From NCBI GenBank assembly GCA_039621445.1, contig CP154954.1:56690433-56754432 (forward strand): a stretch of 64,000 nt of DNA. Reading direction: 5' to 3'. This document shows, piece by piece, positions 34,180 to 43,779 of the stretch. This stretch comes from Euglena gracilis. Its lineage: Eukaryota; Euglenida; Euglenophyceae; Euglenales. The notes beneath the pieces are model-generated. The model was not told the DNA's origin. It did no database searches and saw only the letters and a program-made list of their open reading frames with translations. Both the position numbers and the translations under genes were made by a program. How positions within the stretch are numbered: the first letter of the stretch is position 1; every line of letters starts with the position of its first letter.

Positions 34180-35110
34180 GTGCCGGCAGCCCGAACCGGC
34201 GTTCTGGAACACAGTTCCGTGGTCCGAACCGGCGTTCTGGACACAGTTGTTGAAACCGTGGATTAGGGGCTCTGGCTTCACGCCCGAACCGGCGTTCAAG
34301 GAACCCAGGCCAATTTCGTCCTAAATGCCCATTTTTCTAACATTTTGGAGCATTTTTGGGCTCCTTTGGGCGCATGGCCACGTCGATCGGCCAATTGAAG
34401 TTTTCACAGATCTGGTGCCATGTTACCCATCGATCGAAAGCTCTTCTCAAGTGCTTTTGGCAGATGGCCACAGGATTCAGCAATAATCCATACAGCGCTT
34501 ATTTTCAGCGATCGTGCATTCCAAAATTTGACATCCTAATTTGTGAAATCCCACACCTTAGGTGCCTTACAGCATATCAATCGAAAGCTCTCGCCAAGGC
34601 CTTTCATTTGGTACCCACAGAACTCAGCTATACTGCAGAGCACTCTGAAAATCGGCGATCGCATTTTCCGACCCTGTTTGCAAAGGCGAAATTCCGATGT
34701 TTCACCAGCCATGTTGCCCATCGATCGAAAGCTCTTCTCAAGGGCTTTCAGCAGATGGCCTTAGATTTCAGCCGTGCTGCATGGTATTCTATTTCAAAAA
34801 TTCCCTAAATTTGGCCAAATGGAAATTGTTGCACAAAATACCCCAATATATGGCCAATTACCCCCCAAAAACTGCTCAGATGTGATTGCCACATGTCTAC
34901 TAAGCATTTTGAACATTTTTTGGCACTTTTTATTTTCGGTCCCCTGGACGCCATCTTCCCGCCCGAACCGGCGTTCCAGAACGCCGGTTCGGCGCAAAAT
35001 TTTCTGCGCCGAACCGGCGTTCTGGAACGCCGGTTCTGGAACGCCGGTTCGGGCGTGAAGCCAGAGCCCCAATACACGGTTTCAGAGGGGGGGTGAACTT
35101 AAAATTGGTG
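34180..35110 (+). repeat. Composite repeat A with CGAACCGGCGTTC palindromes
   Basis: Bounded by blocks of the palindromic word GAACCGGCGTTCTGGAACGCCGGTTC (34195-34300 and 34970-35055). Between them lie ~650 bp with three copies of CCCATCGATCGAAAGCTCT(T/C) spaced about 150 bp apart. The whole unit matches 38500-39690, which has an extra ~500-bp block. Sequence that follows (TTCAGAGGGGGGGTGAACTT) also precedes it at 34115. Confidence 0.8.
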
Positions 35111-36279
35111 TCCAAAGTCCATCACCAATTTCTCGCTCGGTGCCCTAACCCGAACCGTATCCCCAACTCTTACCCCATCCCTAACCCTAACCCAAACTGT
35201 AACCCTAATTCTGACCCGGCTCAATGACCTGCCTGGGGGGGGGGGGTTTCTGGGTAGTTGATCGACTAGTCGACCAACTTGTCGGCCGACTACCCAACTG
35301 GTCGACCGACAGGTCGGTGGGGGTCCAAAACCCTGTTCAAGTTGGCGGGGTGTGTTTCTGGGTTGTCGATTGACTAGTTGAAGGGTCGATCAACCATTTG
35401 AAGGGTCGGGGGGGGCGCCAAAGGCGCCGAAAATTTTGAAAAGGGTGTAATTTTGAGCACTTTTTGGCCATTTTCGGGCAAAAGTGGGTGGGTCCTCCGA
35501 GACCCCCTCCCTCCCCCCTGGGGGGGCCCACCCCAGGGGGTGGTTGGGTGGGTGCTGACCCCCTCCCCCCCTCCCCCCCTGGTCTTAAAAAAACCCCTGG
35601 CCGAGACGCTAACGTCTCTTTGAAGTCCAAGGAGCCGGGTACAGGGGAGGGGGACGGGGTCCCGGACCTCCCCTATTCACTTCCGAACCGAACTGGACAT
35701 GACTTCCCGGAGGAGGGTGGGTCCAGAATTTTTTTTTGAAAAATGCCCTTTTCGCTGTTAGCACGTTCAGGTTCACGGGGGGGGGGGGTCTCGGGACCGC
35801 CCTGTGCACTTCCGAAATGAACTGAATAGGGGGGGGAGGGGGGTCCCGAAGTGGACTACCTAGCCTCCAATGCCAAAAAATCAAACTAGAAAGCGAAATC
35901 ATGGGTAGAACCCAAAAAAACTATTAGTATCAAAGGAAGAGCCTCAACGGCTTTATTTCGGCCGCCAAAGGCGGCCGAGACGGTAATGGATTTTGCAATT
36001 TCATTTTCTAGAAATGCGATTTTAACTGGTAAGGTGGCTGCCAAAGGCAGCCGAGATAGTAACGCCCTTCGACCCATTGATCATGTCATTGCAAAAGAAA
36101 ATATCATACTCATGCCAAAAAATTTTCTTTCCAAAATCCCGGGGGGGCGGCCGCCCCCCCCCCCCGACCCCCACTTTCTACACCCCTGGGCGCTCGGGTC
36201 CCCCCCCGTCACTCGGGGTCCCCTACATTCCCCAGTGTCAAGCCCAGGATTCTACCATGCCCCTCCCATATAAGACCCC
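35111..36279. other. Low-complexity G/C-run region, no gene
   Basis: Telomere-like words (35140-35225), GTCGAC-type palindromes (35260-35320: TGATCGACTAGTCGACC and relatives), long G and C runs, and short GGCGCC words in AAAGGCGCCGAAAA-type contexts (35418-35432). No protein motif. Confidence 0.5.
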
Positions 36280-36430
36280 CCCTCGGGAGCCAAAATCCCA
36301 AGGGGAGGGGGTCTTATATGGGGGGGGTCTTGTATGGGGGGGTCGGTCTCGGCCAAAGGGCCGGCCGAAGGCCGGCCAGGGGGGGTCTTATATGGGGGGG
36401 TCTTATATGGGGGGGGTCTTAACGTGACCC
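36280..36430 (+). repeat. Minisatellite GGTCTTATATGGGGGG
   Basis: GGTCTTATATGGGGGG or close variants at 36309, 36326 (as TTGTATG), 36385, 36401 and 36416. Isolated TATATGGGGGG words recur at 36834-36868. It has the same design as other units in this window: a short AT-rich word followed by a G run. Confidence 0.8.
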
Positions 36431-38089
36431 CCCCTATTTGTCACCCCCCCCCTAATAGTCGCCCCCCCTTGGGCGGGGGGGGGGTGGCCCCCCCCCCCCC
36501 CCCCGGAGGAGACCGTAGGCCGACTAAGTTCGCGTTTTGAGTCATTTTCCTTCATATTTGAATGAAAAATTTTCGGGGGGGGCTTAAAAAAATTTTTAGA
36601 GGGGGGGGTGGACTTAAAATTGGTGGTCGGCCCGACCACCAATGGTCAGTAGACTTGGTCGCTAGCGACTAGTCGCTAGCGACCACCAAAAAGTCCATCA
36701 CCAATTTCCCGCAATGAGCCGGGGTTACCCATGGACCCATGGAAATGTGGGGTAAATTGAGTAACCCCCCCCTCTAATTGTCACCCCCCCCTGATAGTCG
36801 CCAGGGGGGTCAAAACGCTCCCGAGGGGGTGCCATATAGGGGGAGGGGTCACGTTATATGGGGGGGGGGCATGGTACTCATGCCTTGCCAGTTTCTGTGT
36901 CAATAATCGTCACGCTTGAGTGACTTTCACGGCTGCAGCAGGAACAGTCTTAAGCTGCAACTTTTGTTCTCACCGCGGAAACACCACGGCTGCACCACAG
37001 CTTCCCGGGCTCTTCCATTACCCTCATCCCGTCAATTTGCCCCCCCCCCCGCCCCAATTGGCTAATTGGCATCCGGGACAAAACGGGCCAATTTTGTCAA
37101 GGCCGCAAAAAGGGTTCAAAACCTTCAAAAAAGTCCGTTTGGAAAATTTTAAAAAATTTGTCAGACAAGAAAATTTCATGACAAATCCAATCATGTCCCA
37201 ATTTTACACAGGTATGACATTTGGGGGCAGGGGTCCTGGAGCCCCCCTCCAATTGTCCCCCCCCCACAATTGACTAAGGGTCTGAAGGAGCCCAGCCATA
37301 GGGGGGGGACAAAATACCCTCAACACCAACTTTGACACCACGATCATTGTAGGACCTCGCCAATTTTGCCCTGGGTTGGAATTAGGACTTTAAAAATGCA
37401 TCCTATATCCCCTTATATCCCTTCTTTTTCTAATGGGTACCACCACCCCCCTTTATTTGAGCACACCCACGGGCCAACGGACCCCCCAAATGCTCAAATA
37501 AGGGGGGGTTAAATAAGGGGGGGTCAAAATTTTTTTTAGAAAGAGGGCAAAAAAAAATTTCGGCGCCTTCGGCATATGAAAAAAAAAATCCCCGGACCCA
37601 AATGCTCAAAAAAGGGGGGGTCAAAGAAAGGGGGGGTATTTTGCGACCTCAATCCCAGGGTCTTCCACTGACTTGGTCACAGCCCACAGGCGCATTCACC
37701 TCAATTCATGCCACAATTATTACAGACAACCCTGAATTGAAATGTGTGATGTCGAATATCCAATTGCCAACATTACAATACAAATGGACAGCAACAGAAC
37801 TTGGACAAGCCACATTTGCTTCTTGCAGCAGCCAATAATGGTTGTCTATGATAAAAAAAATAATGGTTGTCTATGATGAGAGAAAGGGGTGATGGGGAGG
37901 GTGAGAAAACCTCATCCAGGTCCAATTGCTGTTTTGTTCGCAAGAATCTCTTGAGCTCAAAAGTTGTGTGCTATTTTTCAGATGTGGAAAAATAGGCGCT
38001 TCCAACAGGGCTGACAGTCTTTTGTAAAAAAAAAAAGATGTAAATTTCTTTGGAAAATTTCCCCCTTTCCCTTGAAACCGTTGAAACCA
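36431..38089. other. Repeat-rich, no gene recognised
   Basis: Contains a copy of the CCTCCTCCGGGG/GTAGGCCGACT segment in inverse orientation (36500-36530), GGTCGGCCCGACC and CGCTAGCGACTAGTCGCTAGCG palindromes (36620-36695), and AAATAAGGGGGGGT units (37495-37640). Short ORFs (36920-37273, 37602-37838) have no recognisable domain. Confidence 0.45.
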
Positions 38090-38690
38090 TGTTTACTACA
38101 AAAAGGGGTGGCGGACGCCGGTTCTGTCCTGAAACCGTGTTTTGGGCGAAGATTTAAGACTTTTAAAGTCTCGAAATCGGCGGGGACCACGGCGCATTCG
38201 GCGCCGCGGTCCCCGCCCCTGGGCTCCCCCTAATTCTTGGCCCAAACACAGTTCTTGACACAGAACCCGGCGTCCGGGGACGCCGGGTTCAGGACAGAAC
38301 CGGCGTCCGTCACCCCTTGTTTAAAGCGGCGTTTTAGAGACGCCGGGTTCAGGACAGAACTGGCGTTCACCCCCTTCGGGCCAGGGAGCACTTAGAAATA
38401 CGTTCACTAGCGTTCCCCTTTAGTCCCAGGGGGGAACAGCCAAAACGTCCCAAAGCAAATTCTGAAGAAAAAAAAACCAGAGGATTCTGATACGAAAACT
38501 GTGTCCAGAACGCCGGTTCGGGCGTGAAGCCATGTTCCAGAACGCCGGTTCGGGCAGCCTGAACCGGCGTTCTGGAACACGGCTTCACGCCCGAACCGGC
38601 GTTCTGGACACAGTTGTTGAAACCGTGGATTAGGGGCTCTGGCTTCACGCCCGAACCGGCGTTCAAGGAATAAAGGCCAATTTCGCCCTA
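38090..38690. repeat. GACGCCGGGTTC / GAACCGGCGTTC palindromic repeat block
   Basis: Two related palindromic words recur: GACGCCGGGTTCAGGACAGAACCGGCGTC (38270-38360, and 38110-38140 in part) and CCAGAACGCCGGTTCGGGCGTGAAGCC in both orientations (38505-38660). A similar block lies at 40380-40510. Units face each other, so strong hairpins are expected. Confidence 0.8.
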
Positions 38691-39690
38691 AATACCCAGT
38701 TTCTGAACATTTTGGGCATTTTTGGGATCCTTTGGGCTCATGGCCATGTCGATCGGCCGATTGAAGTCTTCATCCGTCTGATGCCAGGTTACCCATCAAT
38801 CGAAAGGTTTTTTTTTCAGAATTACGATTTGGAATTTTTTTTGGTTGGACCACCCCTAGGTTTTTTTTCAGAATCACGGTTGGGAAATTTTGGTTGGACC
38901 CCCCCAGATTTTTTCAGATTTGCAATGCCGAATTTTCGGTTGGACCCCGCTGGTTTTTTTTCTCCAGAATTATGGTTGGGATTTCATCCCCCCTTTTTTC
39001 AGAATTCCGGTTCAGAGATTTTGGCTGGGTTTCTTCACAAACACGGTTGAAAAAAAAATTGGCTGGAGCCCCCCCTAGGGTTTTTCAGAAGTACGGTTGG
39101 GAAATTTTGGTTGGACCCCCCCCGGGATTTTTTCAAAATTGTTGGGAAATATTAATTACAGTTGGGAAATTCTGGCCCCCCTGGGTGTTTTCAAAATTGG
39201 TTGGACCCTCCCCTGGGTTTTTCAGAATTATGGTTAGGAAATTTTAGCTGGACCCCTTGGGTTTTTTCAGAATTACGATTTTTGGACCCTTTTCGCAAAT
39301 TCCAAAATCCACTGTTCACCTGCCATGTTGCCCCTTGATCGATAACCCTTCTCAAGGGTTTTAGATTGCCTTAGATTTCAGCCCTGCTGCATGGTCTTCT
39401 ATTTCAGAAAATCCCCAGATTTGGCCAAATGGAAATTGTTGCACAAAATACCCCAATTTCTGGCCAAATACCCCCCAAAAAGTGCTCAAATATGATTGCC
39501 TCATGTCTACAAACCATTTTGGACACTTTTTGGCACTTTTCATTTTCGGTCCCCAGGACGCCGTTTTCCCGCCCGAACCGGCGTTCTGGACACCGGTTCG
39601 GCGCAGAAATTTGTGCGCCGAACCGGCGTCCAGAACGGCGGTTCGGGCGTGAAGCCAGAGCCCCAATACACGGTTTCAAACATAAAATCT
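38691..39690 (+). repeat. Composite repeat B, with a 45-bp minisatellite inside
   Basis: Its ends match composite repeat A (34300-34450 and 34800-35060). The middle (38805-39290) is instead a run of about ten imperfect 40-50-bp units, consensus TTTTTTCAGAATTACGGTTGGGAAATTTTGGTTGGACCCCCC. It ends with the same GAACCGGCGTTCTGGACACCGGTTCGG palindrome. Confidence 0.8.
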
Positions 39691-39699
39691 CTGAAACTC

Positions 39700-40150
39700 T
39701 AAAAAAGCCATGGGGGTTCCAGCCGTATTCCCCAACCGTATTTCTGACAGAAAAAAACCTAGCAAGTCCAGCCAAAATTTCCCAACCATGATAATAAACC
39801 CAGCGAGGTCCAACCACAGTTTCCCCTCCGTATGTCTGAAACAACCCAGGGGGGTCCAGCCAACATTTACCAGCCGCAATTCTGAAAAACGCACGGGGGG
39901 TTCCGGCCAGCATTTAACAACCGTATTTCTAAAAAACCCAGGGGGGTCCATCGAACCTTTCCCAACCGTAATTCTAAGAAAAAACCCAGGGGTGGGCAGT
40001 CAACATTAAACCGAAATTTTGAAATAACCCAGGGCCGGTCCAGCCAAAATTTCCCTGCCGTATGTCTGAAAAAACCCAGGGGGGGGTCCAGCCAAAATTC
40101 CGAACCGTACTTCTGAAAAAATACAGTGGGGTCCAGCCAAAATTTCTGTA
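39700..40150 (-). repeat. Same 45-bp minisatellite in opposite orientation
   Basis: About nine units reading AACCCAGGGGGGTCCAGCCAAAATTTCCCAACCGTAATTCTGAAAA, the reverse complement of the array at 38805-39290. The two arrays face each other across about 400 bp. Confidence 0.8.
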
Positions 40151-40374
40151 ATGTGTCTCCTTGCCGACAATATGTTTTGCCCTGTAATCAGTGCAGCTGT
40201 AGCAACCTGTATGCCTAGCAATCCTCCCCCCCCCCACCTCAGAAACTGCAAAACGCTTGCCGTCAGTCATCCATGATATTTTGCACTCAGCAATTGTGCC
40301 TTTTATCCCCTTTCATCCAAGGAGATTTTTGTTTCTGGGGTCACAATGGCACACTTTTTTACACAAAATACAGT

Positions 40375-40515
40375 CCCAAACTGGACGCCGGGTTTTGGAC
40401 AGAACCGGCGTTCCTAACGCCGGGTTTTAGGACAGAACCGGCGTCCGGAAAACCCGTGGGGGGGGGACGCCGGTTCTGTCCTGAACCCGGCGTCTCAAAC
40501 GCCGGTTTAAGCCCA
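40375..40515. repeat. GACGCCGGGTT / AACCGGCGTC palindromic block
   Basis: Three palindromic units related to those at 38110-38360, for example GACGCCGGTTCTGTCCTGAACCCGGCGTC, inverted relative to 38270. Confidence 0.75.
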
Positions 40516-40569
40516 CGATGTACACCCGGACGTGAAAACCGTGTTCAGTCCACGTGTAAAGCGGTGGTG

Positions 40570-40745
40570 TGCACGTGTTTGTAACACGATTTCCGTCCAA
40601 TGTTGCCAAAAAGAGTAAACACGCTTTCTGTCCAATGTACACATGTTACAAAAAGAGTAAACACGCTTTCTTGCAATGTGCACGTGTTACCAAAAAAGAG
40701 TAAACACGCTTTCCATCCAATGTACACGTGTTACAAACACGGTAT
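40570..40745. repeat. ~44-bp tandem repeat AAAGAGTAAACACGCTTTC...
   Basis: Three full units begin near 40611, 40655 and 40697, each AGAGTAAACACGCTTTC, YNTYCAATGT, RCACRTGTTAC. A degenerate unit precedes them. GTGTTAC and GTAAACAC make each unit partly self-complementary. Confidence 0.8.
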
Positions 40746-40867
40746 TTTTGCATTGTACGGTGTTTTGAATACAAAATATTTTAGAGGGCGACAGCATAAC
40801 CAGAATGCATGGTACGAAGGACATACTGGTGAACAGAAGCAAGAAGCAATTTTGTGGGGGGGGAGCG

Positions 40868-42124
40868 CATGGGAGGCGGACGGACGGACGGACGGACGGC
40901 TGGTGAAAAAAGCGAAGGTCCGGACGGACGGCTGAGCTTGTGGGCTTGGTCCAGACGGCTGAAGAAATTGCACTTGGTCCAGCTAGCCGGCTGGCCGGCT
41001 GGCCGGCTGGCCGGCTAGCTGGCCGGGTCTTTGGAAGCGCAGGCGTCTCAGGAGCTGGGGCATGGCCTTTCCAAACCGTGCCCCGGGCCCAGGGAAACGT
41101 TTCTTTTGGCCCTCGCCACAAGAGGATCCCCCTTGCGACTCCCTGTGCCGCCACAGGTCGCGGGTAGCTTATACTGTGGGTGTAACATACAAAAGAGTGC
41201 TGAGATATACTTTTCAGGGTGCGGAGCGGAGGTCAGAGGTTAGTGAAAGATGAGCAAAGGTCACCTTCCATATATATTGGGCGGGGAAGGGGGTGTTTGT
41301 TCCTCTTTTGCCAGAGGATGGCGTGCTTGTGTCGGGTTTTGGCTTTTGTTGTGTTTTGCTTCTCTGCGCGTCCATGTGACCCATTGATTTGTCTTTGGTT
41401 CGGCGTGTGGCTCTGCTCACTGGGTAAAGCGTGAAAAGCAGTCACGGCTTCCCTCTACTCGTCGCTTCAAATCAGGAAAAACACGAAGTTGCCCCCCAGC
41501 GGGATTCGAACCCACGACCTACCGGTCACACGCTAACCACACGACCGCTATGCCACGAGGGGCGATATCATTCTCGTCCGTGTACTTTTATGACCAGACC
41601 CAAAAATTTTCCTTCCTACCGAAAAGGAGTCACCGCTTCCCTCCACTCGTCGCGTAACTCAAGAAATCGTCCCTGCCCTCCGGTTTTTCCTGGTGCGCAC
41701 GCAGGAGGACGCAAAGAATGTTTCCCGCAGACTGCTGAAAATCAAAGGCTACAGCTGAGACCGTCCCATCACACTGATGAACAGCAGTATAGTATGTAAG
41801 CAACATACCAAAATTTGGGACAGCAGCCAGAACTGCAATGGGAACCCCCAATCGGTTTCCAGTTTTAGGGCCAAGTCACGGTTTCCCATGGGCCCAAGTA
41901 TGGGGACCAGGCAGTTCGCGACAAGAACAAAAAGCCACATACCCCAGCTCGTGAGACGCCTGCGCTTCCAAAGACCCGGCCGGCTAGCCGGCCAGCCGGC
42001 CAGCCGGCTAGCTGGACCAAGTGCAATTTCTTCAGCCGTCTGGACCAAGCCCACAAGCTCAGCCGTCCGTCCGGACCTTCGCTTTTTTCACCAGCCGTCC
42101 GTCCGTCCGTCCGTCCGCCTCCAT
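40868..42124. mobile_element. Foldback-like element with ~190-bp inverted arms
   Basis: The left arm 40868-41059 and right arm 41947-42124 are reverse complements, nearly identical over their length. They share GGAGGCGGACGGACGGACGG, AAAAAAGCGAAGGTCCGGAC, GAAGAAATTGCACTTGGTCC and TTTGGAAGCGCAGGCGTCTC. They differ mainly by one 8-bp GGCTGGCC unit in an internal GGCCGGCT tandem repeat. The ~890-bp middle has no transposase-like ORF but has a tRNA-like sequence. Possible origins are a foldback transposon or inverted duplication. No target-site duplication was seen at the ends. The right arm abuts the 3' end of the retrotransposon on the minus strand. Confidence 0.75.
41492..41562 (-). tRNA. tRNA-like sequence (probable pseudo-tRNA or tRNA-derived SINE head)
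   Basis: Read on the minus strand it has an A-box-like TGGCATAGCGG, a perfect B box GGGTTCGAATCCC in a 5-bp T stem, and a 7-bp acceptor stem (CCCCTCG with TGGGGGG, including U-G pairs). The anticodon arm is not canonical: the best stems leave a loop of the wrong size or lack U33, so no amino-acid identity can be given. Imperfect direct repeats with GTCAC(G/C)GCTTCCCTC(T/C)ACTCGTCGC lie on both sides (41441-41466 and 41630-41655). A working tRNA is unlikely; RNA polymerase III transcription is possible. Confidence 0.5.
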
Positions 42125-42179
42125 AGCAGGTGAGAGTTCATGGTTGGTTGTTTGGTTGAGAGCTTGGGCTCAAAGGCCT

Positions 42180-43078
42180 TCAGACAGAATATGGTGAGTG
42201 GACTGAAGACAGGGTGATCTCATCCTTGGAAGAATGCAAGCTCCAAACGAGCTGTCTGCTGATTTCTCTCATAAGTGTGAAGGACAGGCCTTGCCAAATG
42301 TCTGCTTCTGCGGCCCGCCGTTGCCACCCTTCCCGCTGCCCCAGAAGGGCCTTGAGGAGGGTGGCCATCAAGGAGCGCGCTTCTTGTCCCATGCCCCCGT
42401 AGCAGCCCATGACGAATGGCATCAACTGCCAGCCCAGTCGTTGGCATGTTGCATCATATTTGGCATGCTTTTCAGCCTCCTGACGTGTTTGCCATTGTGA
42501 AATGCTCTCTGCACTTCGCAACGGATGACTTTGCGCAAGGGTGTGGCGGATTGTCACATCCACTGCAACGGGTCCATCACTGTCCAAGCGAGGAATGAAG
42601 ATATCCCCAGGCCGTGAACGGTCATCAGCTCGTTGTCCTTTGCTGTAAATCCTGCCTTCTCTGTTGTGGTTGTCAGAAAGTCTTGGACAGCCCCGTGCCG
42701 CCGGGTAATGAAGTTTGCTTTGCAGCAAACGAGGTGGTGTCCGAGAAAATCTGATTGTCCAAAGCATTTGGGACAGAGGTTAGGATCAGATTCCATTGGT
42801 GTGAGAGTCATTCCGAGGGACCAACGAAGTGTGCAGCGGAATTCAGCCGTGGGTAACAGGGTGCGGAGACCTTGAGAGGGTGTCAAAGCGGCCCACGCCA
42901 TAGCGTGTGGTTGGCATTGGCTGGCAAAGCGTACAGCATCAGGTCCAGTCAATGTTTCCCGAAGTGTTTTCTGGCGGGCAAGCATGCTCTGCTGATTCCA
43001 CCAACGTTGTGAATTGTGTGGAGGCTGTGCCTGAGAGATCAAGTTTTTGTCACTGGCCCATTGTGGCAGTGGGGCCAT
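42180..43078 (-). pseudogene. Retrotransposon C-terminus: CCHC knuckle and restriction-like endonuclease
   Basis: Two overlapping minus-strand frames (43078-42554 and 42767-42180) join by a frameshift near 42600. The first carries CPKCFGQSDFLGHHLVCC (C-x2-C-x8-H-x4-C), followed by ITRRHGAVQDFL. The second carries RPGDIFIPRLDSDGPVAVDV, resembling the 'RPD...D/E-hydrophobic' core of PD-(D/E)XK restriction-like endonucleases that nick DNA for target-primed reverse transcription. The Asp-Val-Thr strand is present; the full catalytic set was not verified. Confidence 0.7.
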
Positions 43079-43340
43079 TTGACCAAGTTCATTGAGGGCT
43101 GTCCGTAAACAAGCGCCCGGAAAAGGCCATTTTCAATGAAAATTTTCTGGGTCTGGCCCGGATCCCTATCCCCCCCCCGGGGGGGTGTGCCTGCTAGGGG
43201 CAGGCACCCTATAGCACCCACCCCCCCTCCCCCCCCCCCGGTTGGTAAGCACAAGCATGGAGGGGAGCTCAGCAAGGCGACCCATGCGAACCTGCAGCTT
43301 TCGCCTGGGGTGTGCAAGACCTTTGTGAGGGTCTCTCACC

Positions 43341-43640
43341 CTTGGTCGAATGTATTTGGATGACGCCCATCTGTTGGGATCGCCAGCCCAAGTACACAAT
43401 GCCCTTGCCTTTCTGATCCGGGAGGCAGCCTCGCTTGGCTGTGAACCCTGCAAAATGTCAATTGTGGGGACCAGCGTTCACAGCAACAGAAGGTGTCCCT
43501 TGCATTCCCCTCCGGCACGCCACATGACAGCACCTTACTCTGCAAGACATGCAAGACATTGTCAGGAATTATTCGGGAAACATTCAGTAGCATGGCCGGC
43601 TCCCCTTGCCCCCCAGAAGAATGGTCATCCTGGGATGGGT
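43341..43640 (+). pseudogene. Inverted reverse transcriptase fragment with YLDD motif
   Basis: On the plus strand, opposite to the rest of the element, the frame encodes MYLDDAHLLGSPAQVHNALA, then FLIREAASLGCEPCKMS. This is the catalytic motif C (YLDD) and the following helix of a reverse transcriptase. The flanking minus-strand pieces hold motif A and the C-terminus but lack this segment. G/C homopolymer tracts lie on both sides (43165-43245 and 43748-43800), so inversion between them is a simple explanation. Confidence 0.75.
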
Positions 43641-43779
43641 GGACAGGGGACTCCAAAAACTTTTGAAAGGGATGTCAGTGGTTGTGTGGAATGGGCTGTT
43701 GATGCGCTGGTCCCATGGACATTGCGGGGTGCGCTGACGCCCCGGCATTGGTTTGGGCCGGGGGTGGGCCCCAGGGGTC

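Noticed and set aside
41492-41562. Functional tRNA gene
   Set aside because: The anticodon arm cannot form a standard 5-bp stem with a 7-base loop and U33, so it is called tRNA-like only.
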